The notes beneath the pieces are model-generated. The model ran no database searches. It was not told the DNA's origin and saw only the letters and a list, made by a program, of their open reading frames with translations. From Alphaproteobacteria bacterium (lineage in GTDB: Bacteria; Pseudomonadota; Alphaproteobacteria; Rickettsiales; VGDC01), in the NCBI GenBank assembly GCA_022450665.1, contig JAKUPQ010000017.1, positions 1 through 36,732 of the forward strand: a stretch of DNA of 36,732 nucleotides. The letters are read 5' to 3'. Shown here one piece after another: positions 9,973 to 19,952 of the stretch (its first letter is position 1; every line of letters starts with the position of its first letter). A program made the position numbers and the translations under genes.

Positions 9973-11319
9973 ATGACATCTTCCGCAGAGCGTCTCGCCG
10001 CTAACATGAATCTTGGTGCCTTTGGTAAAGCAGATGAGCTTAAGAAGCGTCTGTGGTTTGTTATTGGTGCATTAATTGTGTACCGTATTGGTACTTATAT
10101 TCCTCTGCCTGGCATCGATCCTAATATGCTTGCCGAAATTTTCCGTCAACAAGGCGGTGGAATTTTGGGAGTGTTTAATATGTTCTCGGGTGGTGCGTTG
10201 GGGCGGATGTCAATCTTTGCGCTAGCTGTCGTACCCTATATTTCCGCATCCATTATCATGCAGCTCATGACGGTAGTTTCTCCCCAAATGGCTGCAATGA
10301 AAAAAGAAGGGGAGGCCGGCAAGCAGAAAATTAATCAATATACTCGTTATGGAACGGTTGTGCTTGCAGCTCTGCAGGGTTGGGGCATTGGAGTTGGTTT
10401 AGAGAACATGACAGCCGGTGGAGATTCCGCTGTATTAATGCCAGGATTCTTATTCCGCTTCACAACAGCACTGACACTCGTTGGTGGCACAATGTTCTTA
10501 ATGTGGCTGGGTGAACAAATTACCTCACGCGGTATAGGAAATGGAATTTCGCTTATTATTTTCGCAGGGATCGTTGCAGAATTTCCCGGAGCATTATATC
10601 AAATGCTTGCCGGCGCGCGCAGCGGTTCTGGTATGTCCATTGAGCTGGTATTGATCGTCATTGCGATTGCCGTAGGATTAGTTCTATTCATCGTATTTAT
10701 GGAGCGCGCACAGCGCCGTTTGGTGGTGCAATATCCAAAACGCCAAGTGGGGAATAAGCTTTATCAAGGTGAGAAATCTCATTTGCCGCTAAAACTCAAT
10801 ATGGCAGGTGTTATTCCACCTATATTTGCCAGCTCTATTCTGATGTTTCCCCTTACTATTGCCAGCTTCAACTCCGGCGAAAGCTCCGGCTGGTTGCAAT
10901 GGATTACATCATATATTTCTCATGGGCAGCCTTTATATGTGGCGCTGTATATTGCCATTATTATATTCTTTAGCTTCTTTTATACTGCGGTGGTATTCCC
11001 CCCGAAAGATGCCGCAGATAATTTGAAAAAGAATGGCGGATTTATTGCAGGGATACGTCCAGGGAAAAATACAGAAAATTATATTGATTATGTACTTACG
11101 CGCCTTACCACGGTTGGAGCTTTATATATTGCCTTTGTATGCGCCGTACCAGAATTACTGATTTCGAATTATAATGTGCCTTTTTATCTTGGTGGCACCA
11201 GCCTGCTAATTGTGGTGAATGTTACCATGGACTTTGTGAGTCAAGTACAGTCGCACTTGTTTGCACATCAATATGAAGGTCTGTTGAAAAAATCAAAACT
11301 ACGTGGCAGACGCGCATGA
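9973..11319 (+). CDS. secY: Protein translocase subunit SecY
   Basis: SecY is the channel of the SecYEG inner-membrane translocon. The 448-residue product has ten hydrophobic segments. Family blocks are [14 protein letters not shown] (end of TM1), [23 protein letters not shown] (plug and TM2 region), [18 protein letters not shown] (TM5) and [11 protein letters not shown] in the cytoplasmic loop before TM9. The ATG is preceded by AGGTGG. The last four bases overlap adk (ATGA), implying coupling. Confidence 0.98.
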   Translation: MTSSAERLAANMNLGAFGKADELKKRLWFVIGALIVYRIGTYIPLPGIDPNMLAEIFRQQGGGILGVFNMFSGGALGRMSIFALAVVPYISASIIMQLMTVVSPQMAAMKKEGEAGKQKINQYTRYGTVVLAALQGWGIGVGLENMTAGGDSAVLMPGFLFRFTTALTLVGGTMFLMWLGEQITSRGIGNGISLIIFAGIVAEFPGALYQMLAGARSGSGMSIELVLIVIAIAVGLVLFIVFMERAQRRLVVQYPKRQVGNKLYQGEKSHLPLKLNMAGVIPPIFASSILMFPLTIASFNSGESSGWLQWITSYISHGQPLYVALYIAIIIFFSFFYTAVVFPPKDAADNLKKNGGFIAGIRPGKNTENYIDYVLTRLTTVGALYIAFVCAVPELLISNYNVPFYLGGTSLLIVVNVTMDFVSQVQSHLFAHQYEGLLKKSKLRGRRA

Positions 11320-11978
11320 ATCTTATACTTCTTGGCCCTCCAGGTGCTGGCAAAGGTACACAGGCAAAGTTTTTGCAGGATAAGCACCAATTGGCGCATT
11401 TATCGACTGGGGACATGTTGCGGGCTACGGTGGCATCCGGCTCTACTATGGGTAAAAAGTTACAAGATATTATGTCCAGCGGAAATTTAGTGCCTGACGC
11501 AATTATGGTGGATATGATCCGTGACCGCATTGCACAAGATGATTGTAAACATGGTTTTATACTCGATGGGTTTCCTCGCACTATCGCGCAAGCCGAAGCG
11601 CTTGATGATATGCTGGAACGTGAGAACCGCGCATTGAACCATGTTATCGAGCTGAAGGTGCGCGATGATGAAATGGTTGAAAGAGTATCAGGACGGTTTG
11701 CTTGCGCTGTATGTGGAGAAGGCTACCACGACAGTTTTAAGCAACCGAAAGAAAAAAATGTCTGTAATATTTGTGGAGCAGTAGAATTTACGCGCCGCAA
11801 AGACGATCAACCTGAAACGGTGAAGCGCCGGTTAGAATCGTATCACCAGCAGACAGAGCCGTTATTGCCATATTACCAAAAACGCGGCGTTTTGCGTAGC
11901 GTGGATGGCATGGCAGACATAGAAGAGGTTACAAGGCAAATAAATGCGCAACTAAGCGCTAAAGCTATTGACTTGTGA
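11316..11978 (+). CDS. adk: Adenylate kinase, zinc-type LID
   Basis: Adenylate kinase interconverts ATP + AMP and 2 ADP. The P-loop GPPGAGKGT is at residues 7-15, the AMP-binding region includes STGDMLR, and FILDGFPRT is intact. The LID holds a tetracysteine site (C130, C133, C150, C153), so this is the zinc-binding long form. Its position directly after secY is typical of proteobacteria. The start overlaps the secY stop by four bases. The 220-residue length is normal for the long form. Confidence 0.97.
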   Translation: MNLILLGPPGAGKGTQAKFLQDKHQLAHLSTGDMLRATVASGSTMGKKLQDIMSSGNLVPDAIMVDMIRDRIAQDDCKHGFILDGFPRTIAQAEALDDMLERENRALNHVIELKVRDDEMVERVSGRFACAVCGEGYHDSFKQPKEKNVCNICGAVEFTRRKDDQPETVKRRLESYHQQTEPLLPYYQKRGVLRSVDGMADIEEVTRQINAQLSAKAIDL

Positions 11979-12006
11979 CCAAATGTGCGTATTATCGTCC
12001 ATCTTC

Positions 12007-12024
12007 GCCAACTGACATGTTGGC
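12007..12024 (+). other. Small hairpin in the adk-rpsM gap
   Basis: GCCAAC and GTTGGC form a perfect 6-bp inverted repeat around a 6-base loop. A T-run lies about 20 bases further on and is too distant for an intrinsic terminator. The 106-base gap may carry an alpha-cluster promoter or leader. Function unknown. Confidence 0.25.
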
Positions 12025-12084
12025 TGATGGTGCTAATTATGCAAATTTTTTAGTACTGATGAACTAGATTTTGGGAGTATGACT

Positions 12085-12453
12085 GTGGCTCGTATCGCAG
12101 GGGTAAATATACCGACAGCTAAACGCTTAGATATTGCATTGACGTATATCCATGGAATTGGACGCGCCAAGGCGAAAGAAATTTGTTTGAAAACAAATCT
12201 TCCAGTGGATAAGCGCGTGAATGAACTCACTGAAGATGAAGTGATTAAAGTGCGCGAAACCATTGACCGCGATTATACCGTAGAAGGTGAATTGCGCCGT
12301 GAAGTGGGTATGAACATTAAGCGTTTGATGGATCTGGGTTGCTATCGCGGCCTCCGTCACCGTCGTCGCTTACCTGTTCGGGGACAGCGTACCCATACAA
12401 ATGCACGTACGCGCAAGGGCAAAGCGAAGCCCATCGCTGGTAAAAAGAAATAA
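12085..12453 (+). CDS. rpsM: 30S ribosomal protein S13
   Basis: S13 is a head protein forming bridges to the 50S subunit. The product has [16 protein letters not shown] (helix-hairpin-helix) and the C-terminal [21 protein letters not shown]. An ATG at 12079 is in frame, but GGGAG (12073-12077) is only one base from it and seven from the GTG at 12085. That GTG also gives the canonical N-terminus [11 protein letters not shown] and 122 residues, so I chose it. It opens the alpha cluster. Confidence 0.95.
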   Translation: MARIAGVNIPTAKRLDIALTYIHGIGRAKAKEICLKTNLPVDKRVNELTEDEVIKVRETIDRDYTVEGELRREVGMNIKRLMDLGCYRGLRHRRRLPVRGQRTHTNARTRKGKAKPIAGKKK

Positions 12454-12473
12454 GCTGAAAGTAGGTTAAAATT

Positions 12474-12866
12474 ATGGCTAAGCAGGAAGCGAAACGCGTT
12501 AAGCGCCGCGAACGTAAAAATATCACTTCAGGTGTGGTGCATGTGAACGCCTCGTTCAATAACACCATCATTACTATCACAGACATGCAAGGCAATGTGA
12601 TTTCCTGGTCTTCTGCCGGCTCACAAGGCTTCAAGGGCTCGCGCAAATCTACACCATACGCTGCGCAAATGACCGCAGAAGATGCAGGTCGTAAAGCTCA
12701 GGATCATGGTTTGATGAATGTTGATGTATTAGTAAAAGGCCCTGGTTCAGGACGCGAATCAGCTTTGCGTGCTTTGCAGGCTATTGGTTTTACCGTTTCG
12801 TCAATTAAAGACGTTACGCCAATTCCGCATAATGGTTGCCGTCCACCTAAACGCCGTCGCGTATAA
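12474..12866 (+). CDS. rpsK: 30S ribosomal protein S11
   Basis: S11 is a platform protein near the mRNA exit and E site. The 130-residue product has the family core [20 protein letters not shown], then [19 protein letters not shown] and the C-terminal block [18 protein letters not shown]. It follows rpsM by 20 bases. In E. coli rpsD would follow; here rpoA comes next, the alphaproteobacterial arrangement. Confidence 0.98.
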   Translation: MAKQEAKRVKRRERKNITSGVVHVNASFNNTIITITDMQGNVISWSSAGSQGFKGSRKSTPYAAQMTAEDAGRKAQDHGLMNVDVLVKGPGSGRESALRALQAIGFTVSSIKDVTPIPHNGCRPPKRRRV

Positions 12867-12955
12867 GTGGAAACTGCGGTGTGGGACGCTACGCCACTAA
12901 GACTAAATGCGAAACCGTATAAAGATATATACTCTATAAGCTAGGGATGGGTGCT

Positions 12956-13972
12956 GTGATTAGCAAAAACTGGAAAGAATTAATTAAACCTTCGAAACTC
13001 GTTATTGAGCCAACCAAACGCAATCAAAATGAATCGGTTGTTGTTGCGGAGCCTTTAGAGCGCGGCTTTGGTTTGACACTCGGTAATGCGCTTCGTCGCG
13101 TATTGCTTTCTTCACTGCAAGGCGCTGCCATCACCTCTATCAAGATCGATGGTGTGTTGCATGAGTTTTCATCTATTCCTGGTGTGCGTGAAGACGTGAC
13201 AGATGTAGTGTTGAATCTCAAAACTTTAGCAATTAAAGTTGGTAGCCCTGAGCGCAAAAAACTGACGCTGAAAGCTACTGGCCCTTGCGAAGTAACTGCA
13301 AGCATGATCAGCTGCCCCGCCGATGTAGAAATTATCAATGGCGAGCAAGCAATCTGTACGCTTGATAAAGGCGCTAAGATTGATGTAGAAATGACCGTGG
13401 ATACTGGCAAAGGCTATGTTCCTGCTTCGCAAAACCGCCCTGAAGATGCACCAATCGGGCTGATACCTGTAGACGCACTTTACAGCCCTATCAAACGCGT
13501 GTCTTATAAGGTAGAGAACAGCCGCGTAGGCCAAGTGACCGATTATGATAAATTGTCATTGTTTATTGAAACAGATGGAACTGCCGATGCGGAAGACGCT
13601 GTAGCATTTGCTGCACGTATTTTGCAAGATCAACTACAGCAATTCATTAATTTTGAAGAGCAAGAAGTTGAAGAGCAGAAGAAAGAATCTGATGAATTGC
13701 CGTTCAGCCCCTATTTGCTGAAGAAGGTAGAAGAATTGGAGCTTTCTGTACGTTCGGCTAACTGCCTTAAAAATGACAATATTGTGTATATTGGTGATTT
13801 GGTGCAGAAAACCGAATCTGAAATGTTAAAAACACCAAATTTTGGTCGCAAGTCACTTAATGAGATTAAGGAAGTGCTGCAAAGCATGAATTTGCGCTTT
13901 GGTATGGATGTTTCAGGCTGGCCGCCAGAAAACATTGAAGAATTGGCTCGCAAATACGAAGAGCCCTATTAA
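12956..13972 (+). CDS. rpoA: RNA polymerase alpha subunit
   Basis: Alpha initiates assembly of RNA polymerase and contacts promoter UP elements and activators. The N-terminal domain shows [21 protein letters not shown]; the C-terminal domain (about residues 255-338) has [15 protein letters not shown] and [12 protein letters not shown]. An ATG at 12947 is in frame but only one base after the AGGG. The GTG at 12956 is nine bases after it and yields [15 protein letters not shown], matching the alphaproteobacterial start, so I prefer 338 residues. The gaps on both sides (89 and 103 bases) are long for this cluster. Confidence 0.95.
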   Translation: MISKNWKELIKPSKLVIEPTKRNQNESVVVAEPLERGFGLTLGNALRRVLLSSLQGAAITSIKIDGVLHEFSSIPGVREDVTDVVLNLKTLAIKVGSPERKKLTLKATGPCEVTASMISCPADVEIINGEQAICTLDKGAKIDVEMTVDTGKGYVPASQNRPEDAPIGLIPVDALYSPIKRVSYKVENSRVGQVTDYDKLSLFIETDGTADAEDAVAFAARILQDQLQQFINFEEQEVEEQKKESDELPFSPYLLKKVEELELSVRSANCLKNDNIVYIGDLVQKTESEMLKTPNFGRKSLNEIKEVLQSMNLRFGMDVSGWPPENIEELARKYEEPY

Positions 13973-13990
13973 ACCTCTGGGTAGCACTCG

Positions 13991-14007
13991 AAAAGCTACA
14001 AGCTTTT
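13991..14007 (+). other. Weak AT-rich hairpin between rpoA and rplQ
   Basis: AAAAGCT-ACA-AGCTTTT is a 7-bp inverted repeat with three more T residues after it. It resembles a weak intrinsic terminator or attenuator. The stem has only two G-C pairs, and rplQ is expected to be co-transcribed, so partial termination at best is inferred. Confidence 0.3.
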
Positions 14008-14075
14008 TTATGTTGCCTCTAGTATGCAAACGAAGATCGCAGTCTAAACTGCGTTATAAGTGAAAGGAATGAGCC

Positions 14076-14519
14076 ATGCGTCACAACATGAGCGGACGTA
14101 AGCTGAATCGCACCAGTTCACATCGCAAGGCGATGTTTATGAACTTATCTAATGCGCTGATTAAGCATGAGCAAATCACAACAACGTTGCCAAAAGCAAA
14201 AGAGCTACGCCCTTTTGTTGAGAAGTTGATTACATTGGGTAAGCGTGGAGATCTGCATGCACGTCGTCAGGCGTTGTCGATTTTGCAAGATAAAGCAATG
14301 GTTGAAAAATTGTTTGATGCTTTGGCAAAGCGCTATAAAGAGCGCAGCGGCGGTTATAGCCGTGTGTTAAGAGCTGGATTCCGCTATGGTGATAATGCTC
14401 CTATGGCGATTATTGAATTTGTTGATCGCGATGTGGATGCTAAGGGCAAGGATTCTGGCCCTGTCTTTGATGAGGAAGAAGTAGACGCAGGCGCAAATAA
14501 GAAAACTGCCGCAGCCTAA
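14076..14519 (+). CDS. rplQ: 50S ribosomal protein L17
   Basis: L17 lies near the exit tunnel. The 147-residue product starts [21 protein letters not shown] and contains [25 protein letters not shown] and [20 protein letters not shown]. It is about 20 residues longer than E. coli L17, with an acidic tail ([10 protein letters not shown]) typical of alphaproteobacteria. GAAAGGA precedes the ATG. It is the last gene of the alpha cluster and is followed by a strong terminator. Confidence 0.98.
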   Translation: MRHNMSGRKLNRTSSHRKAMFMNLSNALIKHEQITTTLPKAKELRPFVEKLITLGKRGDLHARRQALSILQDKAMVEKLFDALAKRYKERSGGYSRVLRAGFRYGDNAPMAIIEFVDRDVDAKGKDSGPVFDEEEVDAGANKKTAAA

Positions 14520-14550
14520 CAGGCATATAAAACGGTTTTATTGATTGATA

Positions 14551-14585
14551 GAAACGGCTTCTTTTTAAAGGAGCCGTTTCTTTTT
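14551..14585 (+). terminator. Intrinsic terminator after rplQ
   Basis: GAAACGGCT (14551-14559) pairs perfectly with AGCCGTTTC (14572-14580). The stem can extend inward by TCTTT/AAAGG (one G-T pair), giving up to 14 bp. Five T residues follow at 14581-14585. This is a textbook rho-independent terminator closing the ribosomal superoperon. Confidence 0.9.
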
Positions 14586-14706
14586 GCGCGGTATTTTAGA
14601 TAGCAGTGATATACCAATGCAAATTGACTGGTAATATATCGACATAGAGTTCAGATGGATATTATAGAATGCATGTGTAATTTTATGCTATAGATGCAAC
14701 ATAACA

Positions 14707-16392
14707 ATGTCCTTTAAATACATGCCGCGGCATCTTTTACACGTGATTGAGCGTTATAATAAAGGTGATTATACAGTTGCAAGGCATGGCCTTGAAAAAT
14801 TGGTGTGTAGTGACACAACTCAACACGAAGCATTCTATTTATTAGGAAAAATTTATGTAAAACTGGAAAAGCATGAAGCGGCTGTTACAGCATTTCGGAC
14901 TTGTTTGGAGATTAGAAGTGATCTGAGCCAAGTGTGGAATGATTTGGGCAGTTGCTGCATGAAAATGCAAACATACAGCCGCGCCGCAATGGCATTTGAG
15001 CAGGCACATTATTATGCACCGGAAAACGCCCAATATTGTTGCGACTTAGGTAAAGCGCATCGCATGCTGAATAACTTTGAGGAGGCCAAGCACGCTTTGC
15101 AACGCGCCGTGAAGCTGGATGACAGCTTATATGAGGCGTGGCGCAACCTGGGTTTGGTGCATGTTGCATTAGGGCAAAGCGATGCTGCATTGGCTAGTTA
15201 TGCCGAAGCGCGAAAATGCGACCCGCAGAATTCTTCCGTGCTTATTAATATTGGCAATTTACTAAAATCGCTAGGGGATAAACATCATGCCATAGCTGCT
15301 TATAAAGAGGCACTATCTTTGCAGCCTGACTGTGCTGATAGCCACCGACAGCTCTCTTTGGTAAAGGCTTATACACAGAAAGATGAAACGTTGATAGCGG
15401 ATATGACGCAACGCTATCACGAGTATCTTGCCTGCAACCAAAATGAAAGCGCTATTACTATGGGGCTTGCTCTTGCCAAAGCTCATCGCGATAGGAATGA
15501 GCAGGCGGCAGCATGGGAATATTTGCACATGACGCGACGGGCAATGCGTGAAAAATATTTGTATGATGGTGCTGCTGTAGCGCAGTGGTTCGATGCGATT
15601 ATGACTGCATATTCTGCACCCATGCAATTAGGTGTTGCCACCGACAACCAGTGCTCAGACAGAGAGTTCTCACCAATTTTTATTGTGGGTATGCCACGTT
15701 CTGGCACATCGTTGATTGAGCAAATTCTTGCAAGCCATCCGCAAATTTATGGGGCAGGGGAATTAAATGACATACAAATTATTGTGCAGCGAACATGGCC
15801 ACAACTGACAGGTGCATCATATCCGAAGAATGCAGAAAAGATTCAACCTGAGCAGTTAGAGCAATTAGAAGCTGAATATCTCAATCGAATGAAAGCATAT
15901 GCGTTCCCGCCTTCACAGCGGATAACGGATAAAATGCCAGGAAATTTCCGGTATTTGGGTGTGATCTATCAGTTGTTTCCTCAAGCGAAAATTGTACATT
16001 GTGTGCGCAACCCACTGGATAATTGTGTGTCGATTTATCAGCATTATTTTGCCGATAGACACCGTTATGCCAATGATTTGAACGATTTGGCCGATTATTA
16101 TAAGATTTACCAAGAGCTTATGGCGCATTGGCATTCGGTGTTGCCTGAGAATGTGATATTAGATGTATCTTATGAAGACTTGGTTTCTAATCAGCGATTC
16201 CATACGCGCCGTTTACTAGACTTCTGTAACATTTCGTGGGATGATGCCTGCCTTGCGTTTCATAAAACACAGCGCCAAGTAACAACTGCTAGCGCTGTGC
16301 AGGTGCGCCAGCCTCTATATGCCTCGTCGGTTAACCGGTGGCGTAACGAGGCTGAATATGTGCAGCCGTTAGTGAATGCATTCAAAGTGTAA
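14707..16392 (+). CDS. TPR-repeat sulfotransferase family protein
   Basis: Predicted cytoplasmic transferase of the PAPS-dependent sulfotransferase family; the acceptor is unknown. Residues about 40-240 are a run of TPR helices (AFYLLGKIYVKLEKHEAAVTAF and following repeats). The sulfotransferase domain starts at about 320, with the 5'-phosphosulfate P-loop FIVGMPRSGTS at 325-335 and the 3'-phosphate block VRNPLDNCVSIY near 430. No clear Shine-Dalgarno precedes the ATG at 14707; ATG 14722 is an alternative. The stop falls just upstream of the Mla permease, with its 3' end 22 bases before the chosen mlaE start, so they are probably one transcript. TPR-sulfotransferase fusions are known in alphaproteobacteria. 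Confidence 0.88.
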   Translation: MSFKYMPRHLLHVIERYNKGDYTVARHGLEKLVCSDTTQHEAFYLLGKIYVKLEKHEAAVTAFRTCLEIRSDLSQVWNDLGSCCMKMQTYSRAAMAFEQAHYYAPENAQYCCDLGKAHRMLNNFEEAKHALQRAVKLDDSLYEAWRNLGLVHVALGQSDAALASYAEARKCDPQNSSVLINIGNLLKSLGDKHHAIAAYKEALSLQPDCADSHRQLSLVKAYTQKDETLIADMTQRYHEYLACNQNESAITMGLALAKAHRDRNEQAAAWEYLHMTRRAMREKYLYDGAAVAQWFDAIMTAYSAPMQLGVATDNQCSDREFSPIFIVGMPRSGTSLIEQILASHPQIYGAGELNDIQIIVQRTWPQLTGASYPKNAEKIQPEQLEQLEAEYLNRMKAYAFPPSQRITDKMPGNFRYLGVIYQLFPQAKIVHCVRNPLDNCVSIYQHYFADRHRYANDLNDLADYYKIYQELMAHWHSVLPENVILDVSYEDLVSNQRFHTRRLLDFCNISWDDACLAFHKTQRQVTTASAVQVRQPLYASSVNRWRNEAEYVQPLVNAFKV

Positions 16393-16414
16393 ACTACAGA
16401 TTACGGAGCCTGAT

Positions 16415-17581
16415 TTGACGGCTGATTCCGCCTCTTTATCTACAGATATGCTGACGCCGGAAATTTCTTATGCACAGGCTAAGGAAGGGGTGATGCATGT
16501 GCGCTTTAGTGGCGATTGGTTGATGCTGTCAGGGAACATACCTCCATCTGAAACACTCAAAAAAATGATTTGCGATCCACAGCGCAAGACATCGCGTTTG
16601 TTATTAGAGCTGGACGAAGTGCGCCAATGGGACACTTCGTTGGTTTCTTTGTTATATAGCCTGATAAAATGTGCAAAAGATGCTGAAGCTGAATTTGCAT
16701 GGAAAGGCGCGCCAAAGGGAATTGAAAGCTTGTTGGAAATGGCAATACAGTCAAAAGCAACACAAAAAAATGATAGTGTGCATCGTGCCGAATTGCCAGA
16801 AAAGCTTGGAGGGTTGGTATTATCTGCCCATGAGGTAACCGACCGTGTGCTGACATTCATTGGCGAAGTGGTGCTTTCTTTCGGACGGCTTGTAAAACAT
16901 AAAGCGTATTTTCGCCGAGTGGATTTTTTTGATGCCGTGACCGAGGTCGGCCCCCGCGCTTTACCTATTGTAACGCTTATAAGCTTTTTAGTGGGAATGA
17001 TCCTTGCATTTGTGGGGGCAATGCAGCTGCGTCAATTTGGAGCGCAAGTATTTGTGGCGAATTTGGTGGGCATTGCCATGGCGCGTGAAATGGGCGCTAT
17101 GATGACGGGTATTGTGATGGCAGGGCGCACGGGGGCATCTTACGCTGCACGGCTGGGCACTATGCAGGTGAATGAAGAAATTGATGCGCTGCGCACCAAT
17201 GGTATTAATCCTATGGATTTTCTGACGCTGCCGCGCTTGTTGGCGCTAATGCTGATGATGCCTTTATTGGCCATATATTCTGTAGCAATGGGAATTGTGG
17301 GAGGCATGACTATTGGTGTATTAATGCTGGATTTGTCACTGGTGGAATATTGGCACCAAACGATGGAGGCCGTTCCGCTCAACCATTTTTGGGCGGGGCT
17401 AATTAAAAGCGTGGTATTTGCATTGGTGGTTGGTATTGCCGGTTGCTATCATGGAATGCGATGTGGACGTAGCAGCGAGGCTGTAGGGCAAGTTACTACT
17501 CGTGCTGTGGTGAGCGGCATTGTATTTATTATCATGACAGATTCCCTATTGACGGTGGTTTATGATGTCATTGATTTCTAA
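16415..17581 (+). CDS. mlaE: MCE/Mla-type ABC permease with N-terminal STAS-like domain
   Basis: Inner-membrane permease of an Mla-like phospholipid transporter. Residues about 20-115 form a soluble domain resembling STAS (MlaB-like), and the MlaE domain follows from about 155: DAVTEVGPRALPIVTLISF, GAQVFVANLVGIAMAREMG, AGRTGASYAARLGTMQVNEEIDALRTNGI. The frame is open from an ATG at 16376 inside the sulfotransferase gene, but GGAG at 16405-16408 is six bases before an in-frame TTG at 16415, which I prefer (388 residues). The 3' end overlaps the ATPase gene by 20 bases. The fusion replaces a separate mlaB. Confidence 0.9.
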   Translation: MTADSASLSTDMLTPEISYAQAKEGVMHVRFSGDWLMLSGNIPPSETLKKMICDPQRKTSRLLLELDEVRQWDTSLVSLLYSLIKCAKDAEAEFAWKGAPKGIESLLEMAIQSKATQKNDSVHRAELPEKLGGLVLSAHEVTDRVLTFIGEVVLSFGRLVKHKAYFRRVDFFDAVTEVGPRALPIVTLISFLVGMILAFVGAMQLRQFGAQVFVANLVGIAMAREMGAMMTGIVMAGRTGASYAARLGTMQVNEEIDALRTNGINPMDFLTLPRLLALMLMMPLLAIYSVAMGIVGGMTIGVLMLDLSLVEYWHQTMEAVPLNHFWAGLIKSVVFALVVGIAGCYHGMRCGRSSEAVGQVTTRAVVSGIVFIIMTDSLLTVVYDVIDF

Positions 17582-18377
17582 TAAGGCACTACCAAAGAAT
17601 GCCGAAAACACGCCTATTGTCGTGGAAAATTTAACCATGGCATATGGCGAAAAGGTAATTCAGAAGAATTTGAACTTTACGGTGAATAAAGGTGAAACCT
17701 GTATCATTATGGGCGGATCAGGCTGCGGAAAAAGTACCTTAATGCGCCATTTAGTAGGCTTAAAGATGCCAGCAGAAGGAAAGGTGTTTTTGCAAGGAAT
17801 GAGCTTATGGGATGCGGAAGAAGACGAACGCAACCGTTTGCTGAGGCATATTGGCGTAATGTATCAGGCAGGGGCGCTATGGAGTTCGATGACACTAGAA
17901 GAAAATCTCGCACTACCATTGCAGCGCTACACTAAGCTGGGCAAAGGCGAAGTGAGCGATATGGTGGCATTGAAGCTAGCCTTGGTGGGATTGGCAGGAT
18001 TTGAAGGCTATTATCCTTCAGAAATTTCCGGTGGTATGCAAAAAAGGGCTTCCATTGCACGGGCGATGGCGCTGGATCCGGATATTGTTTTTTTTGATGA
18101 ACCTTCCGCAGGATTGGATCCTATCACGTCGCGCCAGCTCGATGAGTTGATTATTGAGCTGCGTGAAAGCCTGCACACCACATTTGTGGTGGTGACACAT
18201 GAACTGCAAAGCATCTTTACTATTGGCACAGATAGTGTTTTTTTGGATGCGCAAACCAAAACTATGATTGCCCAGGGTCACCCGAAGCAACTATTAGAGG
18301 AATCGGATAATCCGAAGGTAAGAGAGTTCTTATCACGGGGTGAAACAAAGAAAGAGCAGGCCAGCTATGGCGGATAA
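17562..18377 (+). CDS. mlaF: Mla-type ABC transporter ATP-binding protein
   Basis: ATPase powering the MCE/Mla phospholipid transporter. All catalytic elements are intact: Walker A GGSGCGKST at 51-59, the Q-loop in YQAGALWSSM near 101, signature SGGMQ at 156-160, Walker B IVFFDE at 175-180, D-loop SAGLD and the H-loop His at 213. The 271-residue length is typical. The start lies inside the 3' end of the permease gene; the 3' end overlaps the MCE protein by 11 bases, which implies tightly coupled expression. Confidence 0.95.
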   Translation: MMSLISNKALPKNAENTPIVVENLTMAYGEKVIQKNLNFTVNKGETCIIMGGSGCGKSTLMRHLVGLKMPAEGKVFLQGMSLWDAEEDERNRLLRHIGVMYQAGALWSSMTLEENLALPLQRYTKLGKGEVSDMVALKLALVGLAGFEGYYPSEISGGMQKRASIARAMALDPDIVFFDEPSAGLDPITSRQLDELIIELRESLHTTFVVVTHELQSIFTIGTDSVFLDAQTKTMIAQGHPKQLLEESDNPKVREFLSRGETKKEQASYGG

Positions 18378-19314
18378 AAAGAAAAAAAGTGCAAAATTGA
18401 TCGGCACATTTGTTGTGGGTGGTATTGTGTTGTTTTTGGCGGGTTTAATCGCCTTTAGCAGTTCCAGCTTATTTTCACGACGTGTTGAATTTGTGATGTA
18501 TTTTGATAGTTCTTTGAAAGGGCTAGATATTGGCTCGCCTGTGTCGTTTCGTGGGGTGCAGATTGGCCATGTAACGAATATTGTGATGGAAATAGACCGT
18601 GAGCGCAAAAAGGTTTTAACCCCAGTATATGTGGTTATTGAGCCAGAAAAATTCAAAGGTAAAGGACTTACTGACCAAATTAGCCTGTTAGCAGAACCGC
18701 CGATTAAGAGCATGGTGGAAAAAGGTCTGCGTGCGCAATTGCAATCGCAAAGTCTGATTACCGGTCAAATGAATGTGGAGTTGGAATTTCGCCCCAGTTT
18801 TCCTGCGCGGTATCGTAAGGATGAGCCGGGTGGCGTTGATGAAATTCCTACCATTCCCTCTCAGTTTGACAGAGTCCAGGGAGCAGTAGAAACCATTCTA
18901 GAAAGCTTTAGGAAACTCGAATTGCAAAAACTGGCAGACACTACGGTTGGCACTATGGAAACTGCTCACGCTGCCGCTTATGAGTTTTATACACTGCTGC
19001 ATAAGTTGAATGCGCGTATTGATCCTATTCTTGCGAATGTAGATGGCGCATCAGAAGAAGGGCGTAAAGCGCTTGTAGAGTTGCAAAAGACGCTTAAAGA
19101 GCTGAACGTCTCTGCAGATAAAGCAACTGCAATGTTTGCGGCAATTGATAAAGAGGTGGCTTCTGTATCGCCCGCGCTAAATAAAGGGGTGGAAAACGCA
19201 CGTACAGCATTTGACGAGGTGGCAACGGCGATGCGCGCTATGCGTGAACTCGCGGATTATCTGGAAAGAAACCCGGATGCATTGCTGACAGGCAAACAAC
19301 AAAATCGGAGATAG
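18367..19314 (+). CDS. mlaD: MlaD-family MCE-domain protein
   Basis: Substrate-binding MCE subunit anchored in the inner membrane with its domain in the periplasm. A basic N-terminus (MADKKKKSAK) precedes one membrane helix at about residues 11-32, then the MCE domain from about 39 (RRVEFVMYFDSSLKGLDIGS, SFRGVQIGHV). The second half is predominantly helical. The frame extends up to ATG 18340 inside mlaF; ATG 18367 gives the usual positive-inside start and is preferred, giving 315 residues. It is followed after 2 bases by a lipoprotein gene. Confidence 0.92.
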   Translation: MADKKKKSAKLIGTFVVGGIVLFLAGLIAFSSSSLFSRRVEFVMYFDSSLKGLDIGSPVSFRGVQIGHVTNIVMEIDRERKKVLTPVYVVIEPEKFKGKGLTDQISLLAEPPIKSMVEKGLRAQLQSQSLITGQMNVELEFRPSFPARYRKDEPGGVDEIPTIPSQFDRVQGAVETILESFRKLELQKLADTTVGTMETAHAAAYEFYTLLHKLNARIDPILANVDGASEEGRKALVELQKTLKELNVSADKATAMFAAIDKEVASVSPALNKGVENARTAFDEVATAMRAMRELADYLERNPDALLTGKQQNRR

Positions 19315-19316
19315 AC

Positions 19317-19952
19317 ATGAAGGCATATTATGCGTGGATAGCGGCATTGCTTTTGGTGGCGGGATGTAATACCCCAGCATTAGATAATCTGGGAAATATT
19401 GGTAAAGAAAGCGACCCTACACGATTTTATACTTTGCGGGCGATAGAGCAGGCGATGCCTGAAGGTGCAGCTGCTATGCCTTATACGTTGGTAGGGGTGG
19501 GGCCGGTGATGGTAACTGATTATCTGGATCGCTCGCAAATCGTTATTCGAGTAACGGATAATCAATTAGAGCTATCTGAATTTGACCGTTGGGCGGGAAA
19601 TCCTGATAAAGAAATTCAGCGTGTATTGGCTGCTAATTTGGCAACGCTTTTAGGCACATCGCGTATTACAACCTATCCATGGAAAACGGCAATAGTACCG
19701 GAAATCAGCGTGGAAGTGAATGTAGAGCGTTTTGAATATGCTTATACAGGGGAAACGTGGCTGGTTGCGAACTGGCAAGTGTTTACGCAAGATGGCAGAA
19801 ACATTGTTGCCTTTCAGCGCAGTGAACTTAAACGCGCGTCGGGGAAAGAGTATAATGAAATTGCTCAGGCCTTGAGTGAGCTGGTAGCTGATTTATCTAC
19901 ACAAATAGCAAGCGAGATTCGCAAGACAGCAGCACCGAGTACGGTGAGATAA
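19317..19952 (+). CDS. ABC-type transport auxiliary lipoprotein (PqiC-like)
   Basis: The 211-residue product has a lipoprotein signal peptide with lipobox LVAGC (Cys at about 17). The body has the pattern of the ABC-transport auxiliary (PqiC-like) family: YTLRAIEQ, VGVGPVMVTDYLDRSQIVIR and FDRWAGNPDKEIQRVLAANLATLLG. Such proteins are outer-membrane partners of MCE systems. It is the last gene of the operon. No mlaC or mlaA homologue is present nearby. No terminator is obvious in the 86 bases before the next gene. Confidence 0.88.
   Translation: MKAYYAWIAALLLVAGCNTPALDNLGNIGKESDPTRFYTLRAIEQAMPEGAAAMPYTLVGVGPVMVTDYLDRSQIVIRVTDNQLELSEFDRWAGNPDKEIQRVLAANLATLLGTSRITTYPWKTAIVPEISVEVNVERFEYAYTGETWLVANWQVFTQDGRNIVAFQRSELKRASGKEYNEIAQALSELVADLSTQIASEIRKTAAPSTVR

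Noticed and set aside
14624-14669. TTGACT and TATAGA as a promoter for the sulfotransferase operon.
   Set aside because: The spacing between them is far from 17 bases; no acceptable pair was found.
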